Shown here: positions 25,657 to 35,378 of the stretch, piece after piece
Numbering within the stretch: position 1 is the first letter of the stretch
How the letters are laid out: each line of letters starts with the position of its first letter
DNA from: Bacteroidota bacterium
Lineage (GTDB): Bacteria > Bacteroidota > Bacteroidia > NS11-12g > UBA955
Length of the DNA stretch: 59,698 bases
Assembly (NCBI GenBank): GCA_963169345.1
Contig: CAUJCT010000020.1
Coordinates: 1 to 59,698, forward strand
Direction of reading: 5' to 3'
Notes under the pieces: model-generated
Told to the model about the DNA's origin: nothing
Database searches by the model: none
Seen by the model: the letters and a program-made list of their open reading frames with translations, nothing else
Program-made: the position numbers and the translations under genes

Positions 25657-26220
25657 TTAAACCGTCATAATTTCCTTTTCTTTTTCAGAAATCAAACTGT
25701 CAATTTTAGAGATGATTCCGTCCAGTTGCTTTTGTACTTTATTTTCAGAATCTTTTGCTTCGTCTTCGCTCAAGCCATCTTTTTGAAGCTTCTTAATCTT
25801 TTCATTGGTGTCTTTGCGATAGTTACGAGCAACAACTTTACTGGCTTCGCCCTCTTGTTTAACCATTTTAACCAATTGCTGACGTCTCTCTTCTGTCATT
25901 GGCGGAATAGTGATTCGAATTGCATTGCCATCGTTACTTGGTGCAAATCCCAAATTGCTATTGATGATTGCTCGCTCTATATCATTGATGATCTGCTTTT
26001 CCCAAGGCTGAACCAAAATAGTTCTCACATCCGGTGATGAAACATTGGCCACCTGGGTGAGGGGTACTTGAGAACCATAATAATCAACTACGACACTTTC
26101 TAACATACCCGGTGACGCTTTACCCGCCCGGATATTCGAAAATTCGTGAATGGTGTGATTGATACACTTGTCGAGATTGTGGCTGAATTCTTTTAAAACA
26201 TCGCTTATGGTTTGACTCAT
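25657..26220 (-). CDS. frr: ribosome recycling factor
   Basis: Releases ribosomes from mRNA after termination together with EF-G. 187 residues when started at the ATG coding MSQTISDVLKEFSHNLDKC; the 10 upstream residues look non-conserved. Key segments are RAGKASPGMLESVVVDYYGS, DVRTILVQPWEK and NDGNAIRITIPPMTEERRQQLVK. pyrH, a frequent neighbour in Bacteroidota, is not in the window. Confidence 0.97.
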   Translation of the reverse strand: MSQTISDVLKEFSHNLDKCINHTIHEFSNIRAGKASPGMLESVVVDYYGSQVPLTQVANVSSPDVRTILVQPWEKQIINDIERAIINSNLGFAPSNDGNAIRITIPPMTEERRQQLVKMVKQEGEASKVVARNYRKDTNEKIKKLQKDGLSEDEAKDSENKVQKQLDGIISKIDSLISEKEKEIMTV

Positions 26221-26328
26221 GGCTATTAAGTTAATTGACTTGCAAATCAAAAGATTTAACTAAACTTTTAAAAATTTTTTACTAAAAAAATATACTTGAA
26301 TTTTATTCCCATTGTATTGGATAATGCG

Positions 26329-26336
26329 TACCTTTG
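26329..26336 (+). promoter_or_regulatory. -7 promoter box of tatA-gatA
   Basis: TACCTTTG, 21 bases before the tatA ATG. Confidence 0.6.
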
Positions 26337-26357
26337 CATAATTAATTTAACAAAGCG

Positions 26358-26570
26358 ATGTCATTATTAATATTAGGCAATCTTGGTCCAACTGAAATCA
26401 TACTTATCGTCGCCATAGTGCTCATTTTCTTCGGAGGTAAAAAAATTCCGGAATTGATGCGTGGTCTTGGCAATGGTATTCGCGAATTCAACGAAGCCAA
26501 GAACAATGTCAAAACTGAAATAGAAAAAGGCATTAAAGAGAAACCAGCAGACTCCAACGAGAAAAAATAG
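26358..26570 (+). CDS. tatA: Sec-independent translocase TatA/TatE-type subunit
   Basis: 70 residues, the usual size. One N-terminal transmembrane helix (about 10-25, [25 protein letters not shown]) is followed by the conserved [19 protein letters not shown] hinge and amphipathic helix, and a charged tail. It forms the protein-conducting part of the Tat pathway for folded proteins. tatC is not in the window. gatA starts 14 bases after the stop, so the pair is probably one transcript. Confidence 0.93.
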   Translation: MSLLILGNLGPTEIILIVAIVLIFFGGKKIPELMRGLGNGIREFNEAKNNVKTEIEKGIKEKPADSNEKK

Positions 26571-26584
26571 TCTTTTCCCTGTTG

Positions 26585-28003
26585 ATGAACAAAAGGTTTT
26601 CATCCTTATCTCAAATACAATCGGCCATTTCAGAGTCCAGTATTACGCTGCCTGAACTGGTGCGTTTCTATCTTTCTAATATCGAAGCGAATCAACACCT
26701 CAATGCTTTTTTGGAAGTGTTTGGTGATGAGGCCATCGAAGCAGCTGAAAGAATTCAATCCAAAATTACTGAAAAAAAAGCCGGTAAATTGGCCGGAATG
26801 GTTATCGCTATCAAGGATAATATCATTTACAAAGACCATGAATCCAATGCCTCTTCAAAAATTCTGAAAGGATTCAAATCTTTGTATTCTTCGACTGTGG
26901 TTGAAAGATTACTTGCCGAAGATGCCATAATTATTGGACGAACTAATTGCGATGAATTTGCAATGGGTGCCAGCAATGAAAACTCGGCATTCGGCCCGGT
27001 TTTAAATGCAGCTGACAACAGCAGAGTGCCCGGTGGAAGCAGTGGTGGAAGCGCCGTTGCGGTTCAGGCTGATATGTGTCTGGCTTCATTGGGTAGTGAT
27101 ACCGGTGGCTCTATCCGTCAACCTGCTGCTTTTACAGGCATTTACGGTCTTTATCCTACTTATGGAGCCATTAGCCGCTGGGGATTGATAGCATTTGCCA
27201 GCAGTTTTGATCAAATCGGACCATTTACATCTTCTCCGGAAGATATGGCACTCATACTAAATATAATGGGTGGAGCGGATGATCATGATGCAACCATGAT
27301 TCAGAATCACCAATTCAATATCCAGATTCAAGAACCTGTTCAAGCTCTCAAAATTGCCTATATTAAAGATTGCATTGAACACGAAGGCCTTGAACCGGAA
27401 ATAAAGCAAGCAACCATTTCGTTTATTGAATTGCTCAAATCAAAAGGGCATACTGTCGAAGGTATTGATTTTCCTTACCTCGACCAGATGGTGCCTTGCT
27501 ATCAGGTTCTTACTACAGCTGAAGCCAGCAGTAATTTGAGCCGTTTCTCAGGACTAACCTATGGTTACAGAAGTCCTGATGCCGTTGACCTGGAAAGTAC
27601 CTTCAAAAAATCCAGAACTCAGGGTTTTGGCGCGGAAGTTAAACGCAGAATAATGCTGGGTACTTTTGTCCTTACCAGTGATTTCTATGATGCTTATTAC
27701 ACCAAAGCTCAGAAAGTTCGTCGACTGATTAGGAACAAAACCATGGATATCTTTGAGAACTACGACATCATTCTCACATCTACAACATCAACGGTTGCAT
27801 TTAAAATTGGAGAAAAGTCAAGTAACCCTATATCGATGTATCTGGCCGACCTTTTCACTGTTCAATCAAATCTGGCTGGCACACCTGGATTATCTGTTCC
27901 GTTTGGAACTCATCCCGGTAATAATATGCCAATTGGAATGCAATTAATGGGTCGACCTTTGCAAGAAGGTTTACTTATCCGCTTAGCGGCATCGCTTCAA
28001 TAA
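26585..28003 (+). CDS. gatA: Asp-tRNA(Asn)/Glu-tRNA(Gln) amidotransferase subunit A
   Basis: Amidase-signature subunit that releases ammonia from glutamine for transamidation of mischarged tRNA, with GatB and GatC (neither is in the window). The Lys of GMVIAIKDNI starts the Ser-cisSer-Lys triad, followed by the Gly/Ser-rich VPGGSSGGSAVAVQADMCLASLGSDTGGSIRQPAA. Near the C-terminus, NLAGTPGLSVPFG is typical. I use ATG 26585 (472 residues). Confidence 0.95.
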   Translation: MNKRFSSLSQIQSAISESSITLPELVRFYLSNIEANQHLNAFLEVFGDEAIEAAERIQSKITEKKAGKLAGMVIAIKDNIIYKDHESNASSKILKGFKSLYSSTVVERLLAEDAIIIGRTNCDEFAMGASNENSAFGPVLNAADNSRVPGGSSGGSAVAVQADMCLASLGSDTGGSIRQPAAFTGIYGLYPTYGAISRWGLIAFASSFDQIGPFTSSPEDMALILNIMGGADDHDATMIQNHQFNIQIQEPVQALKIAYIKDCIEHEGLEPEIKQATISFIELLKSKGHTVEGIDFPYLDQMVPCYQVLTTAEASSNLSRFSGLTYGYRSPDAVDLESTFKKSRTQGFGAEVKRRIMLGTFVLTSDFYDAYYTKAQKVRRLIRNKTMDIFENYDIILTSTTSTVAFKIGEKSSNPISMYLADLFTVQSNLAGTPGLSVPFGTHPGNNMPIGMQLMGRPLQEGLLIRLAASLQ

Positions 28004-28165
28004 CATTTTTCCTTTTCAAACTACTATCTGAGTTCTATTTTAGGTGGAATAATGTCCCGCTATTCCTTGCATCTCAATCGAATCAGATATTTTATGAAAA
28101 TGTAATATTACAGTAAAAAAACACTAAGTTGACCAAAACGCGGACAACCTTTTAATTCTTTAAAC

Positions 28166-28173
28166 TATCTTTG
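28166..28173 (+). promoter_or_regulatory. -7 promoter box of the 28-kb surface protein
   Basis: TATCTTTG, eight bases before the TTG start codon. Confidence 0.6.
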
Positions 28174-28180
28174 TATTGAA

Positions 28181-31100
28181 TTGAAACTAAACTTTTCCAT
28201 AAAGAATCTATTGGGGCTTTTTACTTTGCTGCTTACTTTTGAGATTGCCGCTCAGGGTAAACTCAATTTCCCCAGAATAGATTGTTATAAGAATGTTACT
28301 CAGTTCTCCTACACTCCTGCCAGCGGATTAACACTCAGTTCTGCTTCATGGGATTTTGGTGATGGTTCAAGTTCAAACTCTAACTCACCTCAATATGTCT
28401 ATAAAAAACCAGGCAAGTACCTGGTCACATTAAATGCGAATTTTACCAATGGCGGCAACAGTACAGACACAGCATATATTACCATTGTCCCTTTGCCTAT
28501 CGCCAACTTCTATATATTAAACACGAGTGACACCTGCCTGAATAATAACATCTTAAATCTGGTAGACTCTTCAAGAGAAGCTCAAACCGGTCAAACCATA
28601 GTAAACAGACTAGCAGTATGGGGAGACGGCGCTTATAACAATCAGGCCTACCCATCACGAGGGCAGATATTCAGTCATCGTTACAGTTTACCTGATAAAT
28701 ATCTTGTTAAAATTGAAATTACTGACAAATATGGTTGCAAAGCTTCCAAATCACAGTACATCAATATAATTGAGCAAACTGAAGCAAAGTTTGGCATTAC
28801 AAACCCGTTTAAAGATTGTAATACAAAAAAGATCTGTATCATCAATCAAAGCACTGGTAAAAATAAATCCACAGCAAAATATAGCTGGACACTTACTAAT
28901 CAGCCAATAGACACAAACCGTAACTTCAATGCTCAAAAATGTTTTGAATACACATCGAGTACCAATGGAAGCGTAAAACTAAAAGTAACAGACGCCAATG
29001 GATGTAAAGACTCTCTTATCCTAAACTTTAATTTCATTATAGATCCATTGCCCGGCAAATTAAATTTATCAGATACAGATATTTGTTATTCAAGCAAAAC
29101 ACCTGATACCGCTTGGATACCAACAAAAAACTATGATAAACTGAACTGGTTACTGGATGGTAAAAATACAGGTGTCGGCTCTAATAACTACTTTATTTTT
29201 CTTGCCAAAAATGGTGGCATCCTACCAGGAAAACATACTTTAACTTCACAAATTATCAGAGGCAATTGCACTACCAACCTTACGAGAAACTTAATAGTTA
29301 GAGGACCAATAGCCAGAATGGGTGTTTTCACCAATGATTTATGTTTTTCTTCAAGACCTGTAACTGTTGTAGATAGTTCACTTTTTCTAAATAAAAGCAG
29401 TGCTAAATATTTTTGGCATATCTATGATGATTCGGCTCCTAAGTGTACCACCAACAGAGTAAAAAACGAAAACATTGGCAAGAATTGCATTTATTCTACC
29501 GATTATTATCACGATCATAAATTCATCAAAAAAGGCAGTTACAAAATCACCCTGATTGTTACTGATACAAGTTCGGGATGTGTAGATTCAATTTCAAGTA
29601 CCATCAACACAAGGGTATGTTCACCATTAATTGAAATAGATACATTTAATCTTTGTCAGGGACAGATTTTTGGCAACATCAACGATAAACTCAATCCAAA
29701 ATTTGTTTCCCTGGATTCAGGTAAAACCTGGAAGAAATTCCCAATACTTCCCGACAAAAATTTACATGGAGCCATTGATGTGGGATTTATTTTCGAAACC
29801 AAAATTCAACCCTGGATAGAACATGTTGGCCCTGATTCCATTCGACTTCGTACAGATCCATTGTTTCAATATGACACCATTTGGAAAAAACCTTATCTGT
29901 TTATCCATTCCATCAACAGTGATTCAATTAGAGTTTATAAATATGGCCGCTGCAAACCATTCAGAATAACATTAAAATTTGCCAGTGGTAAGTTTTATGC
30001 AGGACAAAATCTGGATATTGAATGGGGTAACAATGACCAAACAAACATTTATTTTCAGAGAGACACAACAATAGACTCTTTTTTCTATGTCTATAACTCT
30101 ACAAGTATAAATGCGTTAATAAAAGTCAAAACTTCCAACAAAACTGGATGCAGTCGCGATACTTTAATCTTATATAAAGCCGGAAAAAGTTTAAGTCTGC
30201 AAACTCCTGTAGAATATTTCTGTAAGCCTGAAGTAGTGTGCCTGAACTTGAAAATTATTGATTTTTACACCAACTCTCAATGGGATGCCAGTAAATTGGA
30301 CCAAAATGTAAGCATTCAATTTCCGGATACAACAGGTTTATCTCCTGGCTCAAAACGTTGTCATTACTTCCGTTCTGATGGTTATAATGTATTTAAAATA
30401 TTTGTTTCCGACCCTTATGGCTGCAAAGACACTCTCATAGATTCTATATTTGTTCAGAACCTAAAAGCTAATGTCAAAGTTGAATCCCGATCGGTTTATT
30501 GCAATGAGTTAAGACAGTTCTTTGATTCAACTACCTTTATTCAATATCCGGGTGAAGGAATTACAGAATATAACTGGGATTTTGGTACAGGTAAATTTAC
30601 CAATCCGGTTCAAAATCCATTTAAATCACTTGTAACTTCAGCAGATGAAATAGACGCTGTTCATATCATTAAGACGAGGAATGGCTGCGTGGATACTATA
30701 AGATATAAACTTAAAATTGTTGGTTCTCGTCCATATTTTGTTATCCCGGATACTATTGCCTGTGGCAATCTGGATGCGGTATTTAACAATCTTTCTAAAA
30801 ACTGCAGCGGCTATATTTGGGAATTTGGTGACCCTGATTTGAACATATTGCCAAAAAATGATACTGGTTATGTCCGATTTAATTACATAAAACCTGGACG
30901 ATATCACATAAAATTGGTGGGCTACGACTCTCTCTATAACCCGGCAACCAACAGTAAATACTTCTGCAATGTCGTTTTCCCTGATCCAATATTTCAAAAA
31001 GATACTATCAGAGATGTTATTGTTTTACCTCAAGGGCAAACAGGTATCCTTAGTCCAGACACTGTTTGTATTGGTCAGGAAATTGAATTTAAAAGTTTAA

Positions 31101-31849
31101 GTGATAAATTCTATGACAACGACTCCTGGACTTATGACAACAGATACACTATCAAAGAACCTCAGGATACACTTCATCTCACATGGTATCAAAGTGGACA
31201 ATACACAATAGGACTTTGGCCTAAATTCACTAATCCTTATTACGATAAATTTTGCAGTGATAGTGCCTTTAAAACTATTTATGTAGTTGGTCAAACTGCC
31301 GATTTTAATATTGATATGAGCAGTAAATTACCCTACATTAAATTCAATAATTTATCGGTCCCTTTAAAGGCTAATATGCTTTGGCATTTTGATACCACAG
31401 ATAATTCACCTGATAGTTACTCTACAGAAATTCATCCTGTTCACAATTATGGTTTAGGTGTAAAGAAATACGATGTATGCCTTATAGCTACTTCTGATTT
31501 TGGTTGTGCCGACACCACATGTAAAATTTTCAATGCCGATAATCTTGTTGACCTGCTGGTCTTTAATGTCTTTACTCCTGGTAAAGTTGATGGTAAAAAC
31601 GACCGTTACGATGTACTGATAAAAGGAGAAGAAAAATATCATTTAAGAATATACGACCGTTGGGGTGTTCTGGTATTTGAAAGTTTTGAAGATGGCGATA
31701 CAGAAAGTGAAAACAACTGGAATGGTTTGTATATGAATGATGGTCCTGAATGTCCATCCGGCACATACTATTACATATTTGAATACACTTTAGAAACAAG
31801 TCCCGAAGAAAATCACTTGATTAACGGCACTGTCAATCTGATTAGATAA
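28181..31849 (+). CDS. large secreted PKD-domain protein with T9SS type B sorting domain
   Basis: 1222 residues with a TTG start and a signal peptide (about 5-24, ending FEIAAQG). A PKD domain is clear at about 45-100 (SWDFGDGSSSNSNSPQYVYKKPGKY-type pattern), with further Ig-like or PKD-like domains, many with paired Cys. The last ~90 residues are a T9SS type B/gliding-motility C-terminal domain (TPGKVDGKND near its start, RIYDRWGVLVFES in the middle, ending NGTVNLIR). It is probably displayed on the cell surface as an adhesin. The ligand is unknown. Confidence 0.9.
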   Translation: MKLNFSIKNLLGLFTLLLTFEIAAQGKLNFPRIDCYKNVTQFSYTPASGLTLSSASWDFGDGSSSNSNSPQYVYKKPGKYLVTLNANFTNGGNSTDTAYITIVPLPIANFYILNTSDTCLNNNILNLVDSSREAQTGQTIVNRLAVWGDGAYNNQAYPSRGQIFSHRYSLPDKYLVKIEITDKYGCKASKSQYINIIEQTEAKFGITNPFKDCNTKKICIINQSTGKNKSTAKYSWTLTNQPIDTNRNFNAQKCFEYTSSTNGSVKLKVTDANGCKDSLILNFNFIIDPLPGKLNLSDTDICYSSKTPDTAWIPTKNYDKLNWLLDGKNTGVGSNNYFIFLAKNGGILPGKHTLTSQIIRGNCTTNLTRNLIVRGPIARMGVFTNDLCFSSRPVTVVDSSLFLNKSSAKYFWHIYDDSAPKCTTNRVKNENIGKNCIYSTDYYHDHKFIKKGSYKITLIVTDTSSGCVDSISSTINTRVCSPLIEIDTFNLCQGQIFGNINDKLNPKFVSLDSGKTWKKFPILPDKNLHGAIDVGFIFETKIQPWIEHVGPDSIRLRTDPLFQYDTIWKKPYLFIHSINSDSIRVYKYGRCKPFRITLKFASGKFYAGQNLDIEWGNNDQTNIYFQRDTTIDSFFYVYNSTSINALIKVKTSNKTGCSRDTLILYKAGKSLSLQTPVEYFCKPEVVCLNLKIIDFYTNSQWDASKLDQNVSIQFPDTTGLSPGSKRCHYFRSDGYNVFKIFVSDPYGCKDTLIDSIFVQNLKANVKVESRSVYCNELRQFFDSTTFIQYPGEGITEYNWDFGTGKFTNPVQNPFKSLVTSADEIDAVHIIKTRNGCVDTIRYKLKIVGSRPYFVIPDTIACGNLDAVFNNLSKNCSGYIWEFGDPDLNILPKNDTGYVRFNYIKPGRYHIKLVGYDSLYNPATNSKYFCNVVFPDPIFQKDTIRDVIVLPQGQTGILSPDTVCIGQEIEFKSLSDKFYDNDSWTYDNRYTIKEPQDTLHLTWYQSGQYTIGLWPKFTNPYYDKFCSDSAFKTIYVVGQTADFNIDMSSKLPYIKFNNLSVPLKANMLWHFDTTDNSPDSYSTEIHPVHNYGLGVKKYDVCLIATSDFGCADTTCKIFNADNLVDLLVFNVFTPGKVDGKNDRYDVLIKGEEKYHLRIYDRWGVLVFESFEDGDTESENNWNGLYMNDGPECPSGTYYYIFEYTLETSPEENHLINGTVNLIR

Positions 31850-31862
31850 TAAGACCTTAAAA

Positions 31863-32612
31863 CTACTTAAATCTTTGTCTTTTGGCTTCATATAACATGA
31901 TGGCTGCAGCTACAGAGACATTCATGCTGTCAATTTTCCCCAACATAGGAATTTTTACATTCTTATCTGCAAATTGAATCCATTTATCAGTTATTCCTGT
32001 TGCCTCAGTTCCAACTACAATTGCAGATGGCTCTTTATACGATTCCTTAAAATAATCGTTGGCTTGATGCAGATTAGAACAATACGTTTTAATGTTATTT
32101 TCTTTTAACCATCTCATTGCTTCATCACTACTGCAAACAGCAATAGGCACAGTAAATACTGTTCCGAGACTTGCACGGATGACATTTGGGTTAAACACAT
32201 CACCAGGTAAATCACAAACAATTACGGCATCAATAGCACAAGCATCAGCTGTACGCAACATAGCGCCCAAATTACCTGGTTTTTCAACACCCTCAATTAC
32301 TAAAACCAAAGGCACAGGTCCAGGTTTTAATGCATTTATAATAAAAGGCTTTGTTTTAACAACTGCAATGACACCACCCGTACTTTCGCGATAACTGAGC
32401 TTTGCAAAAACATCCTCCGACAAAGTATAATGCGGGCATTGAGGGTAGCGACTGAATAATTTATCAAGTAGACTCTGATCAGCAATATCAGGTACATAGT
32501 AATACGATTCGAATTGCATACCTCCTTCTAAAGCCATTTCAATCTCTTTGGCTCCTTCCACAACAGTCAAGCCCAGTTGCTTCCTTTGCCTTGCCTTCTC
32601 TAATCCCTGCAA
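31863..32612 (-). CDS. TrmH/SpoU-family RNA 2'-O-methyltransferase
   Basis: A knotted SPOUT enzyme: substrate-binding N-terminal part, then the catalytic fold with VLVIEGVEKPGNLGAMLRTADA (motif 1), IVVGTEATGI (motif 2) and IPMLGKIDSMNVSVAAAIMLYE (motif 3). It would methylate a ribose in rRNA or tRNA; the site cannot be told. The frame has only a TTG at 32612, but homologous-looking residues (ISSLSNQRIKT) continue upstream to about 32663 with no ATG, GTG or TTG, so the real start may be non-canonical. It follows the ACMSD gene. Confidence 0.9.
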   Translation of the reverse strand: MQGLEKARQRKQLGLTVVEGAKEIEMALEGGMQFESYYYVPDIADQSLLDKLFSRYPQCPHYTLSEDVFAKLSYRESTGGVIAVVKTKPFIINALKPGPVPLVLVIEGVEKPGNLGAMLRTADACAIDAVIVCDLPGDVFNPNVIRASLGTVFTVPIAVCSSDEAMRWLKENNIKTYCSNLHQANDYFKESYKEPSAIVVGTEATGITDKWIQFADKNVKIPMLGKIDSMNVSVAAAIMLYEAKRQRFK

Positions 32613-32668
32613 AGTTTTAATTCGCTGATTACTCAGACTGGATATATGTGTGAGTGGTTTAATCTTGC

Positions 32669-33664
32669 TTAGAGTTTAAGAAACTGTTGAACTGAACCAC
32701 TGAAGATTTTGGCTTTATCTTCTTTTGAAATATTAGGATTTTCCTCTATGAATTTGCCATGTTCAAGATCTCCCAGCGGGAATGGGTAATCGGTGCCATA
32801 ACAAATTTTATCAGCACCAAACAAATCCAGCAAATATTCAAATGATTTGGTATCGTGCGTGATTCCATCCACCCAAAATTTTCCGATATAATCTTTTGGA
32901 TTGTGCACATCGTTGAGGTTCACTAAATCAGGACGCACAGCCCAACCATGAGCAATACGGCCCAGCGTAAAAGGGAATGAACCTCCTGCATGAGCAAACA
33001 TGACTCTTAATTTAGGGAACCTGTCAAACACACCCCCAAAAATCATACAGCATATTGCTCTGCTTGTTTCTGCAGGCATACCAACCAACCATGGCAACCA
33101 GAATTTCTGAATAAACTCCTCTCCCATCATCTCCCATGGATGTATGAACAAAGCCATATCAAGATCCTGCAAGGCTGCATAAAAGGGCATAAATCTATCA
33201 TCATCCAAATTGACATTATTAATATTGGACCCAATTTGAACACCTTTAATACCAAGTGATTTCAATCTTTCCAACTCTATAATTGAGAGGTCTATATCCT
33301 GCATAGGCAGTGTACCTAATGCTATAAACTTATCAGGATAATCATCCTGTACTTTAGCTATATGATCATTGAGAAATGAGGCCCACCAGGCTGTATCTTT
33401 TGGTTTTGCCCAATAGTTGAACAATACCGGCACAGTGCATAGCACCATCTTATCGACATTATTGGCAGACATATCCCAAAGAATCGCTTCAGGATTGAAA
33501 CAATTTTCCTCTACTTTCCTGAAAAACTTGCCATCGTCACGCATCATATTCGCCGTTTTGGATTTCTCATCGTGTTCCAGATAAATAAAATTCCCATATC
33601 CAAACTTGTATTTCAGATCAGGCCAATTGGCGGGCATTATGTGCGCGTGACAATCTATTTTCAT
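32669..33664 (-). CDS. ACMSD-type aminocarboxymuconate-semialdehyde decarboxylase
   Basis: Matches the ACMSD family closely: MKIDCHAHIMP (metal-binding His6 and His8), VQIGSN, FIHPWEMMGEEF, KFWLPWLVGMPAETS, MFAHAGGSFPFTLGRIAHG, and the closing metal-site segment YGTDYPFPLGDLEHGK. ACMSD is a Zn-dependent amidohydrolase-fold decarboxylase in the kynurenine/3-hydroxyanthranilate branch of tryptophan breakdown, and also acts in nitrobenzoate pathways. No other kynurenine genes are in the window. I use the ATG at 33664, directly behind a -7 box. Confidence 0.92.
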   Translation of the reverse strand: MKIDCHAHIMPANWPDLKYKFGYGNFIYLEHDEKSKTANMMRDDGKFFRKVEENCFNPEAILWDMSANNVDKMVLCTVPVLFNYWAKPKDTAWWASFLNDHIAKVQDDYPDKFIALGTLPMQDIDLSIIELERLKSLGIKGVQIGSNINNVNLDDDRFMPFYAALQDLDMALFIHPWEMMGEEFIQKFWLPWLVGMPAETSRAICCMIFGGVFDRFPKLRVMFAHAGGSFPFTLGRIAHGWAVRPDLVNLNDVHNPKDYIGKFWVDGITHDTKSFEYLLDLFGADKICYGTDYPFPLGDLEHGKFIEENPNISKEDKAKIFSGSVQQFLKL

Positions 33665-33670
33665 TAAGCG

Positions 33671-33678
33671 CAAAATTA
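33671..33678 (-). promoter_or_regulatory. -7 promoter box of the ACMSD gene
   Basis: TAATTTTG on the minus strand ends seven bases before the ACMSD ATG, so an internal promoter within the operon is likely. Confidence 0.5.
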
Positions 33679-34158
33679 GAGAATAGCAGTTACTTTTTCC
33701 AAAATATGGTAAACTGCAGGGCAGACAGTTGAGTTTGCAAGGGTTAAGGCCTTTCTTTTCACAAAAACATCTTCATCAGTGTAAGGATATCGGGCACAAT
33801 CTGATGGTCTGACATCGTAAATCTGACAAGTATTATCCGAATTCAAAAATGTACAAGGGCTGGATTTTAACACCATGTCATTGTCTTCATCCATTTTTAA
33901 ATATTGCTCTATTAAATCTGTTTCTTTTATACCCAGAAACTTACTAATCCGCTTTATGTCTGTTGTTTTAAAAGTTGGACTGTGATTCTTGCAACAATTG
34001 GCACAATCCAGACAATTAATTTTCGAAAATGCTTCCTCGTGTAATGCCGGTAATTGTTTTATTATTTGAGAAGGCTTAACTGTATCCAGATAACGGGCAT
34101 AGACTTTTCGTCTGTCCTTAGATTTCTTTTTCCAATTGGAATCCTTGCTCCAATCCAT
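33676..34158 (-). CDS. YkgJ-family cysteine-cluster protein
   Basis: 160 residues. INCLDCANCCKNHSPTF and CTFLNSDNTCQIYDVRPSDCARYPY form the Cys-rich cluster of the YkgJ family, thought to bind Zn or an Fe-S centre; the biochemical role is unknown. The gene lies between the ACMSD gene (three bases downstream) and the NlpC/P60 gene. Confidence 0.88.
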   Translation of the reverse strand: MDWSKDSNWKKKSKDRRKVYARYLDTVKPSQIIKQLPALHEEAFSKINCLDCANCCKNHSPTFKTTDIKRISKFLGIKETDLIEQYLKMDEDNDMVLKSSPCTFLNSDNTCQIYDVRPSDCARYPYTDEDVFVKRKALTLANSTVCPAVYHILEKVTAIL

Positions 34159-34159
34159 A

Positions 34160-34894
34160 TCAAATTATACTTTTGATAGATAATAGCTGATAGCAATGAA
34201 CGCCATCAATATACAAACCGTCTTTTGTCAGTTCATTAATTCTGACTCTGGCACCCGCATGAATAATATGATGATCATCCAGCATCATCCCAACATGAAC
34301 TACCTTTTCTAAACCAGGTTTTGAAAAAAACACCAGGTCGCAAGCCTTCTGGCTACCAAACTCAACAAGTTCTCCCTCCTCTATTTGTTGAGAAGTATCA
34401 CGAGGCAACTGAATGCCATTCACTTTAAAAACAACCTGAACCAAACCTGAACAATCAATCCCCATAAACGACCTGCCACCCCAAAGATAAGGTGTATTCA
34501 GAAATGACTTTGCAGTATTAATCAATCGCAAACTCAATGGTAAATGGTGATTGGTTTTTAATTTTTGAGTAATTGTATAGGTCTGACCATCGACTGTCAA
34601 CTTACTATCTCTAGGTATCAATGCTCCACATGGAATATAGAATTTAGCCCCATTAGAAGAAGCCTCGACAAACAATGCATCAACTAATTGAGAATTGTTT
34701 TGAAAATCAGAGTATGCCGCATCGCTTATCCAGCCTTCATAACCATCGTACTCACATTTAATTTTAAGCCAGGATTCCGATTCCTCAAGTATCTGATAAG
34801 ACTCTCCGAATAAAAGGGCATTGACCATTTCAGCTCCCGATTTGGGTTCTGAACGCATTGGAGCGTAAGAGAGCAAGCAAGTGCCTTTCTTCAT
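34160..34894 (-). CDS. NlpC/P60 peptidoglycan peptidase with SH3-like domain
   Basis: The bacterial SH3-like N-terminal part (about 1-110) is followed by the NlpC/P60 domain (about 125-244) with Cys148 in MGIDCSG, His200 in VHVGMM and a third polar residue at His212. It cleaves D-gamma-glutamyl peptide bonds in murein. No signal peptide is evident, so it may act in the cytoplasm on recycled fragments, or start differently. It overlaps the ferredoxin stop by one base. Confidence 0.9.
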   Translation of the reverse strand: MKKGTCLLSYAPMRSEPKSGAEMVNALLFGESYQILEESESWLKIKCEYDGYEGWISDAAYSDFQNNSQLVDALFVEASSNGAKFYIPCGALIPRDSKLTVDGQTYTITQKLKTNHHLPLSLRLINTAKSFLNTPYLWGGRSFMGIDCSGLVQVVFKVNGIQLPRDTSQQIEEGELVEFGSQKACDLVFFSKPGLEKVVHVGMMLDDHHIIHAGARVRINELTKDGLYIDGVHCYQLLSIKSII

Positions 34895-35241
34895 TAAATA
34901 TGTAATCTAGACTTTCTATCTAGTAATACTTCTTCAGATTCTCTTCTGTCAGGATCTGGCACACAGCAATCCACCGGACAAACTGCAGCACACTGAGGCT
35001 CCTCGTGGAAACCCATACACTCTGTACATTTGTCGGGCACTATGAAATATACTTCATCGCTGATAGGTGCAAATTTTTGATCCACATCTACCATCTCTCC
35101 ATTGTTCATTTTGTAGCTACCTTCAACGCTGGTGCCATCTTTTATTCTCCATTCAACTCCACTTTCGTAAATGGCATTGTTTGGACACTCGGGTTCACAT
35201 GCCCCGCAGTTGATACATTCTTCTGTTATTATAATAGCCAT
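34894..35241 (-). CDS. 4Fe-4S dicluster ferredoxin
   Basis: 115 residues. [13 protein letters not shown] gives four Cys of the first cluster, and CTECMGF...[10 protein letters not shown] gives the second with an insertion between its first two and last two cysteines. It carries electrons for unknown enzymes. It is the first gene of the minus-strand operon (ferredoxin, NlpC/P60, YkgJ-like, ACMSD, TrmH). Confidence 0.93.
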   Translation of the reverse strand: MAIIITEECINCGACEPECPNNAIYESGVEWRIKDGTSVEGSYKMNNGEMVDVDQKFAPISDEVYFIVPDKCTECMGFHEEPQCAAVCPVDCCVPDPDRRESEEVLLDRKSRLHI

Positions 35242-35378
35242 AATTATCCGCAGCGAATTTCGTTAAATTAAAATTCTAATACAATGATATTGATTAGAAG
35301 TGCTTACAAATTTAATTCATTGCCTCAATCAGATGCTGAGTTTGTTTTCAACTACTGTACTGGAATTGACTAACACAT

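Noticed and set aside
25630..26037. Plus-strand frame opposite frr
   Set aside because: Shadow of the ribosome recycling factor gene, with low-complexity Phe-rich sequence.
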